From assembly GCF_963678975.1 (NCBI RefSeq), contig NC_089273.1:4868488-4932487 (forward strand): a stretch of 64,000 nucleotides of DNA. Direction: 5' to 3'. Below are positions 12,209-23,564 of the stretch, piece after piece. The translations under genes and the position numbers were made by a program. The notes under the pieces were generated by a model. It had not been told where the DNA came from. It did no database searches and saw nothing but the letters and a program-made list of their open reading frames with translations. How positions within the stretch are numbered: the first letter of the stretch is position 1; each line of letters starts with the position of its first letter. This DNA comes from Dysidea avara (Eukaryota > Porifera > Demospongiae > Dictyoceratida > Dysideidae).

Positions 12209-12289
12209 GATCGATATACTCTAATAGAACAGTCAGTAATTGCAATAAAATTAACAGGTAGCTGACTGTTCTATTAAAGTATATTGATC
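12209..12289. mobile_element. 81-bp hairpin MITE with TACTCTAATAGA-type arms
   Basis: The left arm contains TACTCTAATAGAACAGTCA; the right arm is its imperfect reverse complement, TGACTGTTCTATTAAAGTA, ending TTGATC. The loop is about 30 bp. The same terminus occurs at 28591-28774 and inside all three foldback elements. Confidence 0.7.
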
Positions 12290-12394
12290 TTTTCTGTGAC
12301 ATGCATTTTGACAAGTCTGTGCTTCAACCACGTACTGTTTTCTTATAAAGCGCAAAATTATTAGAAAAATTTGGGAATTGGGGTATATTAATAT

Positions 12395-12462
12395 TGAGCA
12401 TAATAGGTAAATATTGAGCATAATAGGTAAACATTGAGTATTATTATTATTATTATTATTAT
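12395..12462 (-). repeat. Short direct repeats and (TAA)n tract
   Basis: Three imperfect copies of TATTGAGCATAATAGGTAA are followed on the plus strand by about seven ATT units. On the minus strand the ATT run becomes a (TAA)n tail downstream of the LINE ORF1, as is common at CR1/L2-type 3' ends. Confidence 0.6.
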
Positions 12463-12592
12463 ATAAGTACTGTGCAGAAATCTACAAAAGATTGTAACGC
12501 ACAGATATTAATCATAATTACAAAACATTAGCCAAGTGCCATAAATTTACAGTGAAGGAAAAAGAGTTTATATTCTTGACACTGTTTGACAT

Positions 12593-13690
12593 TTAGGGTC
12601 TGTACATCCGACATTTGTTAGTAAATGGTTGGACATAATATGTAGGTGTATCATTGTTGGATGTGGATCCATTTCCAACTTCCATAGTAGAATTGTCGCT
12701 GGAAGAATTCAACGATTCAGTTCTGGGATTAGGTATGAAAGTTGAATTAATGACTTCACCATAAATTTGGCCTTTAACATAGAGTTTGGCACGACGAATT
12801 TTAATATGTTTTTTGTCAGTTCCGGAACAAATCAAGCTCCAACGCTCCTTTAGTAATACTTGCTCTCTTAGTTTTTCCTCTTTATTCATATCAGGTTTGA
12901 TTTGTATGCCTTCAGGGATTTTAGATCTATTGGATAAGACAGTGGCTACATCAAAAGCACGAGATAGTTTCACTAGTAGAGGTCTTGGTTTGGTTCTAGA
13001 TGAATTAAACTTTCCCAGACGCAAGCAGTCCCTAATAGAAAGATCACTAATGTCACCATTAGCTTTGTTCAGGATGTTAACACAGGAATCAATGTCTGAC
13101 TTGGTACGACTACTTCTCGGGGTGCCAGTAGGACTTTCTTTGATACCATACACCACAACATTGAATTTACGATCTGTAAAATTATTTGACACAGTAAATT
13201 TGCTAACAGGTGCAGGCTGATTGTATGTACCACTTGAATTCTGTGGGGTTACTGTTGACATTTGTGTTCCCTTGCTTTGCAAGGCTGTTGGCTGGGTGGC
13301 AGCAGCTGTGAGTTGTTTGTTAAACTGTTCAAATCGTGAATTAAGGTCAGCTACAGATTTAGTCAACTTCTCTTCTATAACATTCATCTTTGCAGCTATT
13401 GAGTTCTGTTTTTCCTGAATGTCATCAAAAAATTTAAACGCTACTTCAACTTTTGGCTGACAAAGTTTACAGAAAAACTTGACACGCGAGTTTATGTTAA
13501 AAAGTACCTTCAGCTCATCTTCAGTTAAGCCAGCACATTTACTGTGCTCCCACTGTCCACACCAGTCACAACTGATACAGTCATTTTCAACGTTCTCGCT
13601 GCACGAAACACACGCGTAGTGAATTGTTTTGCCCTCCTTGGCTGGTGGGGAGATGTCAGGTTGTCTATCTCGCTTGAACGGGTGCGACAT
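12593..13690 (-). CDS. LINE-type ORF1 protein with PHD finger (365 aa)
   Basis: An intact ATG-initiated frame. Residues 27-78 form a PHD-like C4HC3 zinc finger (CVSC, CISCDWC, H at the WEHSKC segment, CKLC). Residues ~85-135 form a heptad-rich coiled coil. Residues ~172-315 match the RRM/transposase_22-like fold of CR1/L2-clade ORF1 proteins: KFNVVVYGIKES, IRDCLRLGKF, RPLLVKL. Such proteins bind element RNA and form ribonucleoprotein particles. The tail is Ser/Asn-rich. No endonuclease or reverse transcriptase frame follows; ~130 bp after the stop the sequence reaches a (TAA)n tract, so this looks like an ORF1-only insertion. A host PHD protein is a less likely alternative because the RRM-like block is so typical of LINEs. 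Confidence 0.7.
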   Translation of the reverse strand: MSHPFKRDRQPDISPPAKEGKTIHYACVSCSENVENDCISCDWCGQWEHSKCAGLTEDELKVLFNINSRVKFFCKLCQPKVEVAFKFFDDIQEKQNSIAAKMNVIEEKLTKSVADLNSRFEQFNKQLTAAATQPTALQSKGTQMSTVTPQNSSGTYNQPAPVSKFTVSNNFTDRKFNVVVYGIKESPTGTPRSSRTKSDIDSCVNILNKANGDISDLSIRDCLRLGKFNSSRTKPRPLLVKLSRAFDVATVLSNRSKIPEGIQIKPDMNKEEKLREQVLLKERWSLICSGTDKKHIKIRRAKLYVKGQIYGEVINSTFIPNPRTESLNSSSDNSTMEVGNGSTSNNDTPTYYVQPFTNKCRMYRP

Positions 13691-13699
13691 ACTCCGTCA

Positions 13700-13795
13700 T
13701 AACGAAGACTGTAGTCACTTTTGACGATAAAACGAAGAGCTTGATTTTGAACAACGTCTAATTGATGCCCACATTTTATTAATTTAAGCATATTA
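13700..13795 (-). pseudogene. Possible LINE reverse transcriptase C-terminal fragment
   Basis: The minus strand directly upstream of ORF1 reads HQLDVVQNQALRFIVKSDYS, which fits the conserved VQxxALRF phrase near the end of CR1/Jockey-type reverse transcriptase domains. It abuts the ORF1 start in another frame. It is either a remnant of an older LINE into which the ORF1 copy inserted or the trace of a tandem arrangement. It is short, so the call is weak. Confidence 0.35.
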
Positions 13796-13950
13796 AGTAA
13801 ATTTTTGAGCAGTGCAGCATACTGGAATGTCCCTAAGTCTATGTACCATAATAATCAGTTCCTTATTGACACTTTCATTTACAGTGGGGTAGTACTATAG
13901 TCATAGTGTATATTCTAGGATTTCTCCTTTGGTGGGAATCAAGAATTTGT

Positions 13951-13982
13951 GTGTGTGTGTGTGTATGTGTGTGTGTGTGTGG
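13951..13982. repeat. (GT)n microsatellite
   Basis: A run of GT dinucleotides with one interruption. The hAT-type MITE inserted in its right end and duplicated 8 bp of it. Confidence 0.85.
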
Positions 13983-14344
13983 TAGTGCTGTACACCTACA
14001 AAATTTTTATCACCGGTTAATTGCCTACCAATAATTGGCAATAACCGGTTAATTGGTTTGTTTGTATATTGGCAGACATAATGCGAGTCAACAAGCCCGC
14101 TGAAAGATTTAGGGTGGTACCAAAGTAACCATCAACATCTTGTCTTGCAATAACAGTTTTTACAATTACATATTTACACATTCTTTGAGGTTATGTTATG
14201 ATGTTAACACTTGTCAGCAGGGGTAATTTATGGTTTACCAAGTGGGTGGGCAATAACCGGTTTAAAGGTTTCTTAACCGGTTATTGGCTGACCTAGACAA
14301 CACCGGTTAATAACCGGTTAATTGGACACCGGTGTACAGCACTA
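13983..14344. mobile_element. hAT-type MITE, 362 bp, with perfect 8-bp TSD
   Basis: Perfect 14-bp terminal inverted repeats (TAGTGCTGTACACC at the left, its complement at the right) are flanked by GTGTGTGG on both sides (13975-13982 and 14345-14352). An 8-bp duplication is the hallmark of hAT transposition. Several AACCGGTTAATTGG subterminal repeats in both orientations lie inside. There is no coding capacity. Confidence 0.88.
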
Positions 14345-14352
14345 GTGTGTGG

Positions 14353-15172
14353 GAGGGGGTGGGGGAAGGGGGGGGGGTGACCAGGTGAAACTCTAGCTGT
14401 TATATAGTTGTCCAATGTAAAGCAGTTGGAACAGTTCCCAAACACTTGCAGGTTAATCATATAAGGCTGTGTCACGAGTGCTGCGTTTGTGATTGGGTGA
14501 AGCCAGATAATATGTTTCATGGTTGGTAGACTAGGGCATTTTCATGGTTATAGCAAAACAGGAAGTTTTTTTTTTCAAATCTGGCTTTCTGAGTTTAAAT
14601 CTGGGGGGTATTTGAGTTAGCTGTGCATGCCAATTGAAGGTAGAATTTTACAAAATTATGCTTTCTGAGATGAAAGTTAAGGAACAATTTTGAGAGTTAA
14701 GCATGCTATTTTTTTCTAAACTGGGTAAACTTGGGCTCTCAGATATTTAATAGCCATCACTATATGCATGAATTTTTGCTAGTTGTATACAGACTACCCC
14801 CTAGGAGATTTTTAAAATTAATCTGATACTGGATCTGTGAGCATTTTAATGTTGTGTTTGCAATTTTTAACTAGGAAAAGTTTTACATATAACCGACTCT
14901 AAGATTGAATCTGAGAGCAGTTTTGATAAGTTTTTAGTGTGTCATTTTGAAAACAAGCTTAACCTGAGTATAGTGTAGTAATCACTCACAATTTTAAGGG
15001 GTGCGTCTGAGATTTTTGTGGGAAAGGTTCCCCCTAACAACCCTAGACTGTAAATATGATAGCTGCAAAGCCATGCAATGTACAGTTGTAAGTGCTAATA
15101 CTTGTGGTTTTCTACTGTCTATTACAAGTCTTTACTGAAGGGTAATGAAGTACTACACTCGTACATAAAGGT

Positions 15173-15174
<2 letters not shown>
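14353..15174. other. No gene recognised
   Basis: A G-rich tract (14352-14378) follows the MITE, then AT-rich sequence with many stops. Around 14570-15030 the phrase 'TCTGAG' with variable T-rich spacers recurs loosely, suggesting a decayed short tandem repeat. Confidence 0.4.
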
Positions 15175-15241
<67 letters not shown>

Positions 15242-15263
15242 CACACGCACACGCAAACACAAA
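15175..15263. repeat. (AC)n microsatellite
   Basis: About 64 bp of pure AC followed by degenerate GCACAC units. Apparent ORFs on both strands across it are artefacts of the repeat. Confidence 0.97.
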
Positions 15264-16389
15264 ATATATAAACTTATCAAAGTGATATCAACAGTGGCTG
15301 CTATTAACAAAGGAGTAATAGGATAATAGGAGTTTGAATTGAAGGTCAGTTTTATTACAGTTATTTGCTCTCAACTACTGCAATTTTGTACTATAGAGTT
15401 ACGTAAGGGTTAACATGCATATAAGAATACTAAAGTGTGTATTATAGTGAACATTTTGTAAACATACAATAATTTTATAGTCAATACTATAGCTAGAAGG
15501 GGAGCAATTTATCACTAAAGCATATAATACTCAGAAAGTGTGATGTGTTTATAGCTATGAACTGTAACTTAAACTTTTATATACACGTCAGCTCTGAGTG
15601 ACTGCTTGAATTGTGGGTATGGTTATAGTTATGAGAAATGTTAATCAAGTAAGAAATAATGATATTGAGTGCAATCATCTAAGAAACTACTTTACTACAA
15701 AGTTATTTACAAAATTCAAATGGTTTGGTAGCGCCCTGAAAATAGATTTACTATAATATTATATCAATGAAAATAATATCGTATAATCTAAATGACACCG
15801 ATATAGCTGTCAAATAACAATGGGCCATGGCTATAGCTATTATATGCTAAACTTAAGTTACTTATGTTTGTGTATTTGCTTTATACATCTGAATATTGAT
15901 TGTTTGATAAAAGTGAGGCTACTGCATTTTAGTGCGGTACCGATTCCCACCTTTTAGGGAAAACCGATATTCGATATATTTTACCCTGTTTTACCAATAA
16001 TTAACCGATACCCGATTGTAGGTCTCTACAGGTTATACTTGTGCATACTCCACTAAAAGTACAGCTAGTAAAGCCACAACTCTAATACATCTACACAGCT
16101 TTAGAATTGAATGTAGGTTTTAATTAAGTGGTACTGGACTATTTCTGGTCATCTTACTTATCTAATCCTGCTATGTTCTCTATCACGATAATTATATTGC
16201 ATATACAATACAGTTTCATCTTCACATAACAAAAACTTAATGTCGGTACTCTGAATATTGTGTGATGAGGTAGTGATTGTATAATTTACTGTATTGTAGT
16301 CATTATTGTATACACTATACAGGGCTGTATATCGGAAATGTGTACCAAATGTGATAGAGTGTGGGGAGCATGTGAGAATATTGAACGTC
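15264..16389. other. No gene; one degraded repeat A fragment
   Basis: AT-rich. A diverged remnant of repeat A is visible at 15655-15725 (GAGTGCAATCATCTAAGAAACTAC against the family core). A short tract at 15940-16020 has several CCGATA-type repeats. No coding signal is seen. Confidence 0.45.
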
Positions 16390-16560
16390 AATTTTTACTG
16401 ATCATGTGGATATTACATAATATTATATAACTATAATTCTGAGAAGTGCTAATGGACTAATAAATAATATTCAAGTGCTATCATCCATGTAACTACCTTA
16501 CCACAAAGTTGTTTACAATATTCCAGCACCTTTATTGAATCAATAATGGAATTCATGGCC
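16390..16560 (-). repeat. Dispersed repeat A copy
   Basis: Same orientation and content as 46855-47020 and 18440-18560, including AATATTCAAGTGCTATCATC. It lies about 330 bp before the 1-kb dispersed repeat starting at 16888, as does the 46.9-kb copy relative to the 47.3-kb partner. Confidence 0.75.
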
Positions 16561-16887
16561 CATTGTAACTACCTGAAATACAGATATTTAATGTAGCTAT
16601 AAGTAGCTTCCATTTTTTCACTTAGAGTAGTAACAATGACAATTGGTCAATTACAACACTATAAACACTGGAGTAGGTACTTACATTGTATACACATACC
16701 ACGGTAGTTAGTACATTCGTAGATATCAGTGCAAGTGTACAGTAGGTGCTTAAAATTAAACAGTATACAACTTTTATATGGATGCAACGCTATACAGGTT
16801 GATAGTACTATAGTATGTACAAGTTGAGCTGAGCCCTGAGATAACAACTATAAAAATTTCTCAAGAGGAATAATATTTCAGCTAACC

Positions 16888-17880
16888 ATATGATTAGTGG
16901 TGACAGTAAAGGTGTCGAGAGCATACATGTGTGGTTTAGCTCCATTACATGTTCAGAAAGGAGTATAATGCAACAGATGGTACACTTTTACAGGAAATGT
17001 AAGGGTGGGAGGAAAGAGAGAGGCACCAACTTAACTTATTCCTATACAATTTTTACTGTCTATACTAGTAATCTGTAGTAATCTGCACAACATAAATCCA
17101 TCAAAGGCACTCTATCCTTTCAGCAAATAGGATATTAATCAAACGAGCTTGCAGTAAGATATTTTTGATGAGATTTAATACAGGTTAGCTACCATTGTGA
17201 AGTTTAACACAGGTTTTATACAGCCTTCGGCTTTCACATAGTAAATGCTTTTACTATAAGACATTTTGATCATGTGGATGCAGAAAAACAAATACACACA
17301 TACATACAACATTATGCCTCTTACATTTAAAGTATTAGCTAGACTAAAATTTCCATGCTGGCAGTTGTATAGGTAATCATCTTTGATTGTCATTACTGTC
17401 AGTAATGACATTCATGATGCCTGTATAGACTTTGTAGCTGGAAATATAAAATTCTTTTTAAAAAAATTGTCAAGTTTGTGTCTTACTTACTTGACATTCT
17501 GTAGTTAGTGTTAAATCATCCACACTGGATTTGATAACTTCTTTTTTATGTGACAAAAAGTGATGAATCTATAACTGGCCTAATAATTACAAACACTAAC
17601 TAGCAATGAAGTCTTGTGTTGCTACACTTCTTACACAAAATAAATAACTCCATCATGGGATATAGCTACACTATCTGGCTAGCTATTTTCACATTAAATC
17701 CAGTTCTGCTTTCTGGAGATAGATGTCTGTAGCAGAGGCAAGGCTTATACTTTGCCCTAGAGGCATTTGAGGACACTGTAGTGACTTCAGACAATGTTAT
17801 TGGCTTACAGTGGCTAGCAACTTTACATATACATGAAATGTGTGTTTTGTTGCATTGTGGTCCATCTAGAGCTCCCAATT
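16888..17880. repeat. 1-kb dispersed repeat B, copy 1
   Basis: Matches 47281-48257 in the same orientation with small indels: GGTGACAGTAAAGGTGTC, CTTCGGCTTTCACATAGTAA and GGTCCATCTAGAGCTCCCA occur in the same order. A weak minus-strand ORF of 70 aa at 17878-17666 is not conserved as a clean frame in the second copy, so it is not called. Class unknown. Confidence 0.75.
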
Positions 17881-18439
17881 CCCAATTACGTATACTTAAA
17901 AGGTCATAAATGTCTCCATCTTCAGTGAAAATTTACTCGCATAGCTACCTAAATGATTAAATTCCTTTTATCTAAGAATGAACATTATGTCCTAAAGATG
18001 GCTTTCCATGCAAAAAATCACGCATGAACACTCACCAACACACCAATCAATACAATCTCTAGTTTATCTGCAATCACCCGTATTCTACTAATGCCTAAAG
18101 CAGCTTTATTAGACTTTGAGAAAGTAGTAGCAGCCTTTCTAGAATCTATGTGCAGTTGGTAGATCATGTGATTTCATGTGGGATTGATGGTGACATTTCA
18201 GATTTTGGCAATGTTATGTATGTACACCATTAATTGTCACAACATCACATAACAGATATTTCCTGACAGGAGACAGATACAGGTATGTACCATACTTAGT
18301 GGCATACTCCATAACCAATATAACATGGAGTGTGAGGCAGTGACTGTGTGATGTATTATAGACTGTAGTGGAAATTTATGCCAAATGTGATAGTATGTAG
18401 CTATATGGGGAGTGAGCATACAGGATGATCAATAGTGAA
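17881..18439. other. No gene recognised
   Basis: AT-rich filler between repeat B and a repeat A copy. No domain or inverted repeat was identified. Confidence 0.4.
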
Positions 18440-18560
18440 TAATGAAACTGTGTGGATATTACATAATAAATGTAGAAATAATAATATTCAAGTGCTATCA
18501 TCCACATAACTACCTTACCACAAAGTTGTTTATATCATTCCAACAGTTTATTGGTGTAAT
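18440..18560 (-). repeat. Dispersed repeat A copy
   Basis: Contains AATATTCAAGTGCTATCATC and ACTACCTTACCACAAAGTTG, as in the other minus-strand copies. Confidence 0.75.
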
Positions 18561-18871
18561 AATACAGTTTATAATTTAAACTTGTAGTAACCAGATACTG
18601 ATATATTTTTATTGAGTATACAGACACAGATAGTCCACTACATACATAATACTAATCTGTACAATATTGGGGAAAGCTATGTATGTGTTTAATCATACAG
18701 TATAGTTACCATATATCTCCAAAAAGTTCCATGACAAATTCTTTGCTGGCATCATCAGCACAATTGAGCATACTGACAACTTCATTAATGCTGTCTAATA
18801 CACAACTTAGCCCTACAGGTATTGAGACAAGTGTAGTAACAATGAATAATCAAATGGATATGGGTAGGTAG

Positions 18872-19326
18872 TAGTCTCGCATAGCCACACCACTACTTTT
18901 TCTTTTGTGTGTGGATGGGAAAAGTAGCTAGGGTTTGGTACAATGACAATAGAAATCCTGTTCAGACCTTCACTAGTTTTCAGTGAGCATTGATTGGCGA
19001 AGCCCTAAACTTCATAACCTTGTTAACAAGTGATGTACCTGCCATTTATAACACCTTTTGTCAAGATGAATTAATATCTTGTTCTATGCAATCGATATCC
19101 ACTTGAGGACTAATAGCACTTTACACTGAATGGCTAGGCATCTTCTTTAAAGCTTTCAGATTGCTACGAAACATTGCAATTAATAGCGGAACATGCATTG
19201 CTTGTTAATAGGGATATGAAATACAGGGCTTTTCCATTAAAATGCTTTATATAGTCATTGTACCAGACCTTACTTTTCCCGCCTGTGCACACCCAAAAGA
19301 AAAAGTAGCTTGGCTATACGAGGCTA
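18872..19326. mobile_element. MULE-like TIR element, 455 bp
   Basis: Inverted termini of about 70 bp with small indels begin TAGTCTCGCATAGCCA on the left and TAGCCTCGTATAGCCA on the opposite strand at the right. Inside they share CTACTTTTTCTTTTG and GGGAAAAGTA. Flanks GGTAGGTAG (18863-18871) and GGTAGGTAA (19327-19335) match at 8 of 9 positions. Long TIRs plus a ~9-bp duplication suggest a Mutator-like element. It is non-coding. Confidence 0.7.
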
Positions 19327-19888
19327 GGTAGGTAATACAGTGTGCACCAAGAGTTAATAATACTATATTATTTTATTATAAACTCTTGATGTGCACTGTA
19401 TTGTAACTGCAACAGCGATCCCTTTTATGATTATCTAAAAGACAGATTTGTTGTAGTGCAGTAAAACCTTACCAGGTAAACCAGATGACCAAGCAGTTAT
19501 TCCAGTTATCAGCTATTTTTTGCATAACCGAATAACCAATCTCTAATATAAGTCAAAAATGTAGGTGTCTTCTGCTTTAACATTGATATCACAGATTCTG
19601 CTATAATCACTTGGTGCCTATATGGAGCCCTAGTCTAAACTTACCATGCTTTGTACTATAGATTTACTGCATATGTAAGAGTTGACATAACCGCTGCACT
19701 TTGTTTATGGCACTAAAGAGGTATTGGAAATGATAACATTGACGTAGCATTGTCAAAGTTATCTCAATTGTAACTGTATGTTGCAATTGTGTAGAATAAT
19801 AAAAGTACAAGTATTTTACGTTTGATTAGAGTTGAAATAAAAAAGGTCGTAAAACAAGGGAATAGCAAAAAAACTAGTGAAGCATTGT

Positions 19889-19983
19889 AAGAGGGGTTGC
19901 CTATGCCTGCAGATATAGTAATGGACTGAATTAGTGTTAAATGCCATTAGTACATTTATCTGCAGGTATAAGCAACCTCTCTT
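19889..19983. mobile_element. 95-bp hairpin element
   Basis: Arms AAGAGGGGTTGCCTATGCCT and, inverted, AGGTATAAGCAACCTCTCTT surround a ~40-bp centre that contains ATGGACTG and ATGCCAT. It is probably a miniature inverted-repeat element. Confidence 0.5.
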
Positions 19984-20479
19984 ATTTCACAAATTTGGTG
20001 GTATGTAGCTATTAAGTTAGTGATTGCAGAGACACTTCTCATACATTTGTATCGCTGAGTAACAGCCGCTTAACAGGCGGAACATAGCTGAAGATCAAGC
20101 ATAATGGCCACTTCATTTTTCAGTAATTGATTGTTGGGACACATGTTCAGATGAGAAATTAATATTATGGTATTTCTGGCGCCATCCTTCTTTTGATGTG
20201 GAATGTGCAGGGTCATTAGTCATAACAATGTTATAAAAAAGTACGTAAACAAACAAGTATAGAAAGGAAAATAAAATGAAAGTTGGATGTGAGAATAAAA
20301 GGGTAGTGAAACAAGGGAATAGTAAAGAAGCCATATTTCCCTACCATGAATTGACACCTTGAGTTGTCAGTGAAAAGAACTCGGACACAAAGGAGAAAAA
20401 ATGTAAGTCCATGATGAGTGTATTGTACATACTGCGGTTGGCTAAGAGGCACATTGTGGGACGAAGCGATGTAAAAAAT

Positions 20480-22015
20480 CAAGCCCGTAGCTTTTAATTA
20501 TCCACTTTTGAGTTATGCTTAGCTGAAGGCATCAGGTAGCCAATTAGTAGAAAATTCAGTTAAATAGAAAAAGATTAAAATTCCATAGAACTTTTTGGAA
20601 GAGTTTGGGTTTGTTCTGAATGCATTTTTGGGCTTGGTTATGCTGAACCAATATGGCCAAGCTGTTTTGGAGGAAACCTGCGGCTGTTTCTGGGGTGATT
20701 TTGAAGGGCAAGTAAGCCCAAAACTCCATGATCCCTAAAATACTGTACTAAAAGTGGGTTATTGTGGTGCATGACTTACAGTCCCTTACTGCATAAACTT
20801 TTTAGAGTACAAGCACAGATACTACATCACTGTATGAATAATATGATGGTAAGGATATTCCAGGAAGAAGTGGGTCCTCAAAGTTATTCTTATACCAATA
20901 AAGTGTGGTAATGTTGTAAACAACTTTGTGGTAAGGTAGTTACATGGATGATAGCACTTGAATATTATTTGTTAATCCATTAGCACTTCTCAGAATTAGA
21001 TATGTGTAATATTATGTAATATCCATGCAATTCCAACAGTCACTACTGGATATACACTGTTGACTGTAGTCTAGTTAGTAGTCTATTTAACTGTTTGTTA
21101 TGTTTTGTTTTTTTTTAAAACACATATGCGAAGCCTTTGAAAGTTTGTATTTTCTCTGCCTAACAGTAGCACTGCTCACTTGTTGCCGTTTATAAGCATT
21201 ATAAACCAAAGAGCTGGCAAAGCTAGAGTGAATGCGCCAGCTGCAGTAGGTCTATTGCTGATGGCTATCTATTTCGTTTCTATGTTATATGATGTAATTG
21301 CATAATGTAAAATCTTTGTCAATATGTGCTATTTTACAACAAAAGTCACTTCTTGGGAAGAAGTGCATGACATCTAAATAATAGTGCAAAAGTCAAGCCC
21401 GTACCCTTATGATCCCTATGCATTGTTGAGTTATGCATAGCTAAGGAATCAGTTGATCAGATAGCAGAAAATTCAGTTAAATAAAACATTTTTAAAATTC
21501 CATAAAAACTTGGTGAAAGGGTTTGGAATTTCTCTGAAGGCACTTTTGGGCTTGGTTATGCTTATATAGCCAATACCAACACGTACTGTTTTGTGGGGGG
21601 AATGGGGGATGATTAAGGCTGTTTTTTTGAGTGATTTTGAAGGGAAAGTAAGCCCAAAACTCTATGATTCCTAGAAGTGGGAACTGCGTGACTTATTGTG
21701 GTGTGTGACTTACAGTTCCTTACACTAATACTACATTTTTGTGGAGTACAAGTACAGATACTACATATTGTCTATAATGGTAACAAAAAGTATAAAGTCT
21801 AGAAATTTTGTTAGTGTTTTATCTTGTAACTGTTATTTAGGTTTAAGGCCCTTTGTTTCTGCACCTCCATTACCAAGTCCGGATGGACATAAGGTTATGA
21901 TCAAAAAGGAAAAAGAATGTATTGCAACTGAACATATGGGAATGCAAATTTAAGGCAATATGGTGCAGCAGTGAAAAGACTGCTGCTGTTGAATAGCATC
22001 AAAAGTTGTCAGCCA
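20480..22015 (+). repeat. Composite repeat block, paralogous to 50370-51850
   Basis: The order is: a ~280-bp unit (AAGCCCGTA to TTACAGTCCCTTA), repeat A (20820-21095), a ~250-bp linker with GTTTATAAGCATTATAAACC, the ~280-bp unit again (21390-21725), then TTTAAGGCCCTTTGTTTCTG. The same order occurs at 50370-51850, with a SINE inserted there. Positions 21870-22015 also match 39640-39800 inverted. This looks like internal sequence of the large foldback family. Confidence 0.65.
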
Positions 22016-22020
22016 TCTAT

Positions 22021-22425
22021 TGTCGTGCGGCCCAAGAATCCGGCGCGCCACACCGTGGGTATATTGACAGGAAGAAAACAACATTTTCACACCTTTGTAT
22101 CTCGGTAATCCCTTATCCGATTGGAATCAAATATGCTACATAGTTGGCCGCTAGCTAGGGGAGTCTACATTCCAAATTTGAAGGAAATCGCTCCAGCCAT
22201 TTCCAAGACACGAGCTGCCAAAGTTTCGATTTTTTCTTAGTTTTTTTTCCCTTCTTTCTTCGTCTTTTCGCGCACTTGCAAAAATTGCTATATAAAAATG
22301 CAAATGCGTACTCTGATCGCCTTGAAATTTGGCACAAAGAAAGGGAGTCCAAAGGCAAATCCTAGTATCAAAGTTGGTGCAAATCCGATGAATGATTCAG
22401 GATTTATGACCGAATACTGTACCAC
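22021..22425 (+). mobile_element. Detached terminal arm of a foldback element
   Basis: It starts GTCGTGCGGCCCAAGAATCC and matches the outer ~400 bp of the foldback arms at 57473-57870 and, inverted, 46080-46470 and 60400-60740. Shared blocks include ACATTCCAAATTTGA, CTTGAAATTTGGCAC and AACTTTGGT-like segments. The rest of the arm and the satellite are missing. The 60-70-aa ORFs here are not conserved as proteins. Confidence 0.75.
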
Positions 22426-23564
22426 ACCACAAGAAAATAGAAAGAAACATCTTCCTATGGCATAAAGCCAACTTTGACAACATAAGGAATTTACATCACA
22501 GAGTTTTCCAACACATTCTTGAATGTTGTTAAGCTAGGAAGGGACACTGCATGAAGTGCATAATAGGTAAATATTTTGGAAAATTCATGAAAGCATTTTA
22601 GGCAAAATTTTGAGTATATTTGGCTCAGGCCTACTTCTTAGTAACAAATTAAGTTTGGTCCCACTGAGTTGTACCAAATGTACACTTTGCACAGATATAG
22701 TATCTATATAAATACAGTTAGAACTCTTCACAATGACTTGATTTTCTCTCCATTTCCTGTTCCATCCAACCCTCATGGCATATATCATAAATGTATGGAG
22801 CAGAATTTTCTTCTTTTCCACTGGCAGTCTATGTGCCTTGGGTGTGCATCACTTTCTGTAGTAGACTAAAGCACAGTTGAACTGAAATGTCAAGGCCAAC
22901 TAATCAAGATTGAATGGTGGCCATTACACTTCGCTCTTATATATTTCAGTCCATTACACAATGCTACAAATGAAGAGTTACAGTATGTACAAAATAAACA
23001 TAAATTTACTTGAGGTGTAAAAAGGGCTTTCCGTGAGATTTCTCCTAAATATATCATGTGATGTCAATCATGAATTCAGGCCTTTGGTAAAATCATAATG
23101 TGGTACGTGCCATATTGCTGTCACAGGGTTGTGTCTGCTCTGCCATGATGGATGGGAAAGGAACTGCAATGGTAGGGCAATGCATGCTCATGCCCACCCT
23201 GGCCATGGCTACACCTATGGTGTGTGTGTGGGTGCGTGCGTGGGTGTGAATTTTTGTGCCCATATGTGTACATAGTTTAGTGGGTGGCGGTGATTGTGTG
23301 ATAGCAATAGTCTGGCCAGTAGTTTTTTTTGCATGATAACTGATGAGGTCCTGGGAACACATCTACTGTTTGTTTTGCCATTAGTTAAGTCAACCCAGCA
23401 GTAGTAATGGAAAAGTGTTGACACTAAAGAAATGATTGGCAACCTCCTACATCTCACTTATTGGGTTGAAAGGAGAGGGATTTGTGCCATCATCTGTGAA
23501 CCTCCTGCTGAATGCTAATCTGTGAAGTACATGGTAATCAATAAAGCAAAGTGTAAAATTCTCT
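22426..23564. other. No gene recognised
   Basis: Mixed AT-rich sequence with a short (GT)n-like stretch near 23220-23250. ORFs of 60-90 aa lack any family resemblance. Confidence 0.4.

Noticed and set aside
15102-15326. ORFs on both strands across the (AC)n run
   Set aside because: Low-complexity His/Thr and Val/Cys runs created by the microsatellite.
19455-19560. Possible pogo-type end (CAGTAAAACCTTACC)
   Set aside because: No matching inverted end with TA flank was found within a reasonable distance.
21741-21953. 70-aa ORF with SAPPLPSPDG
   Set aside because: Lies inside the composite repeat and is disrupted in the paralogous block near 51840.
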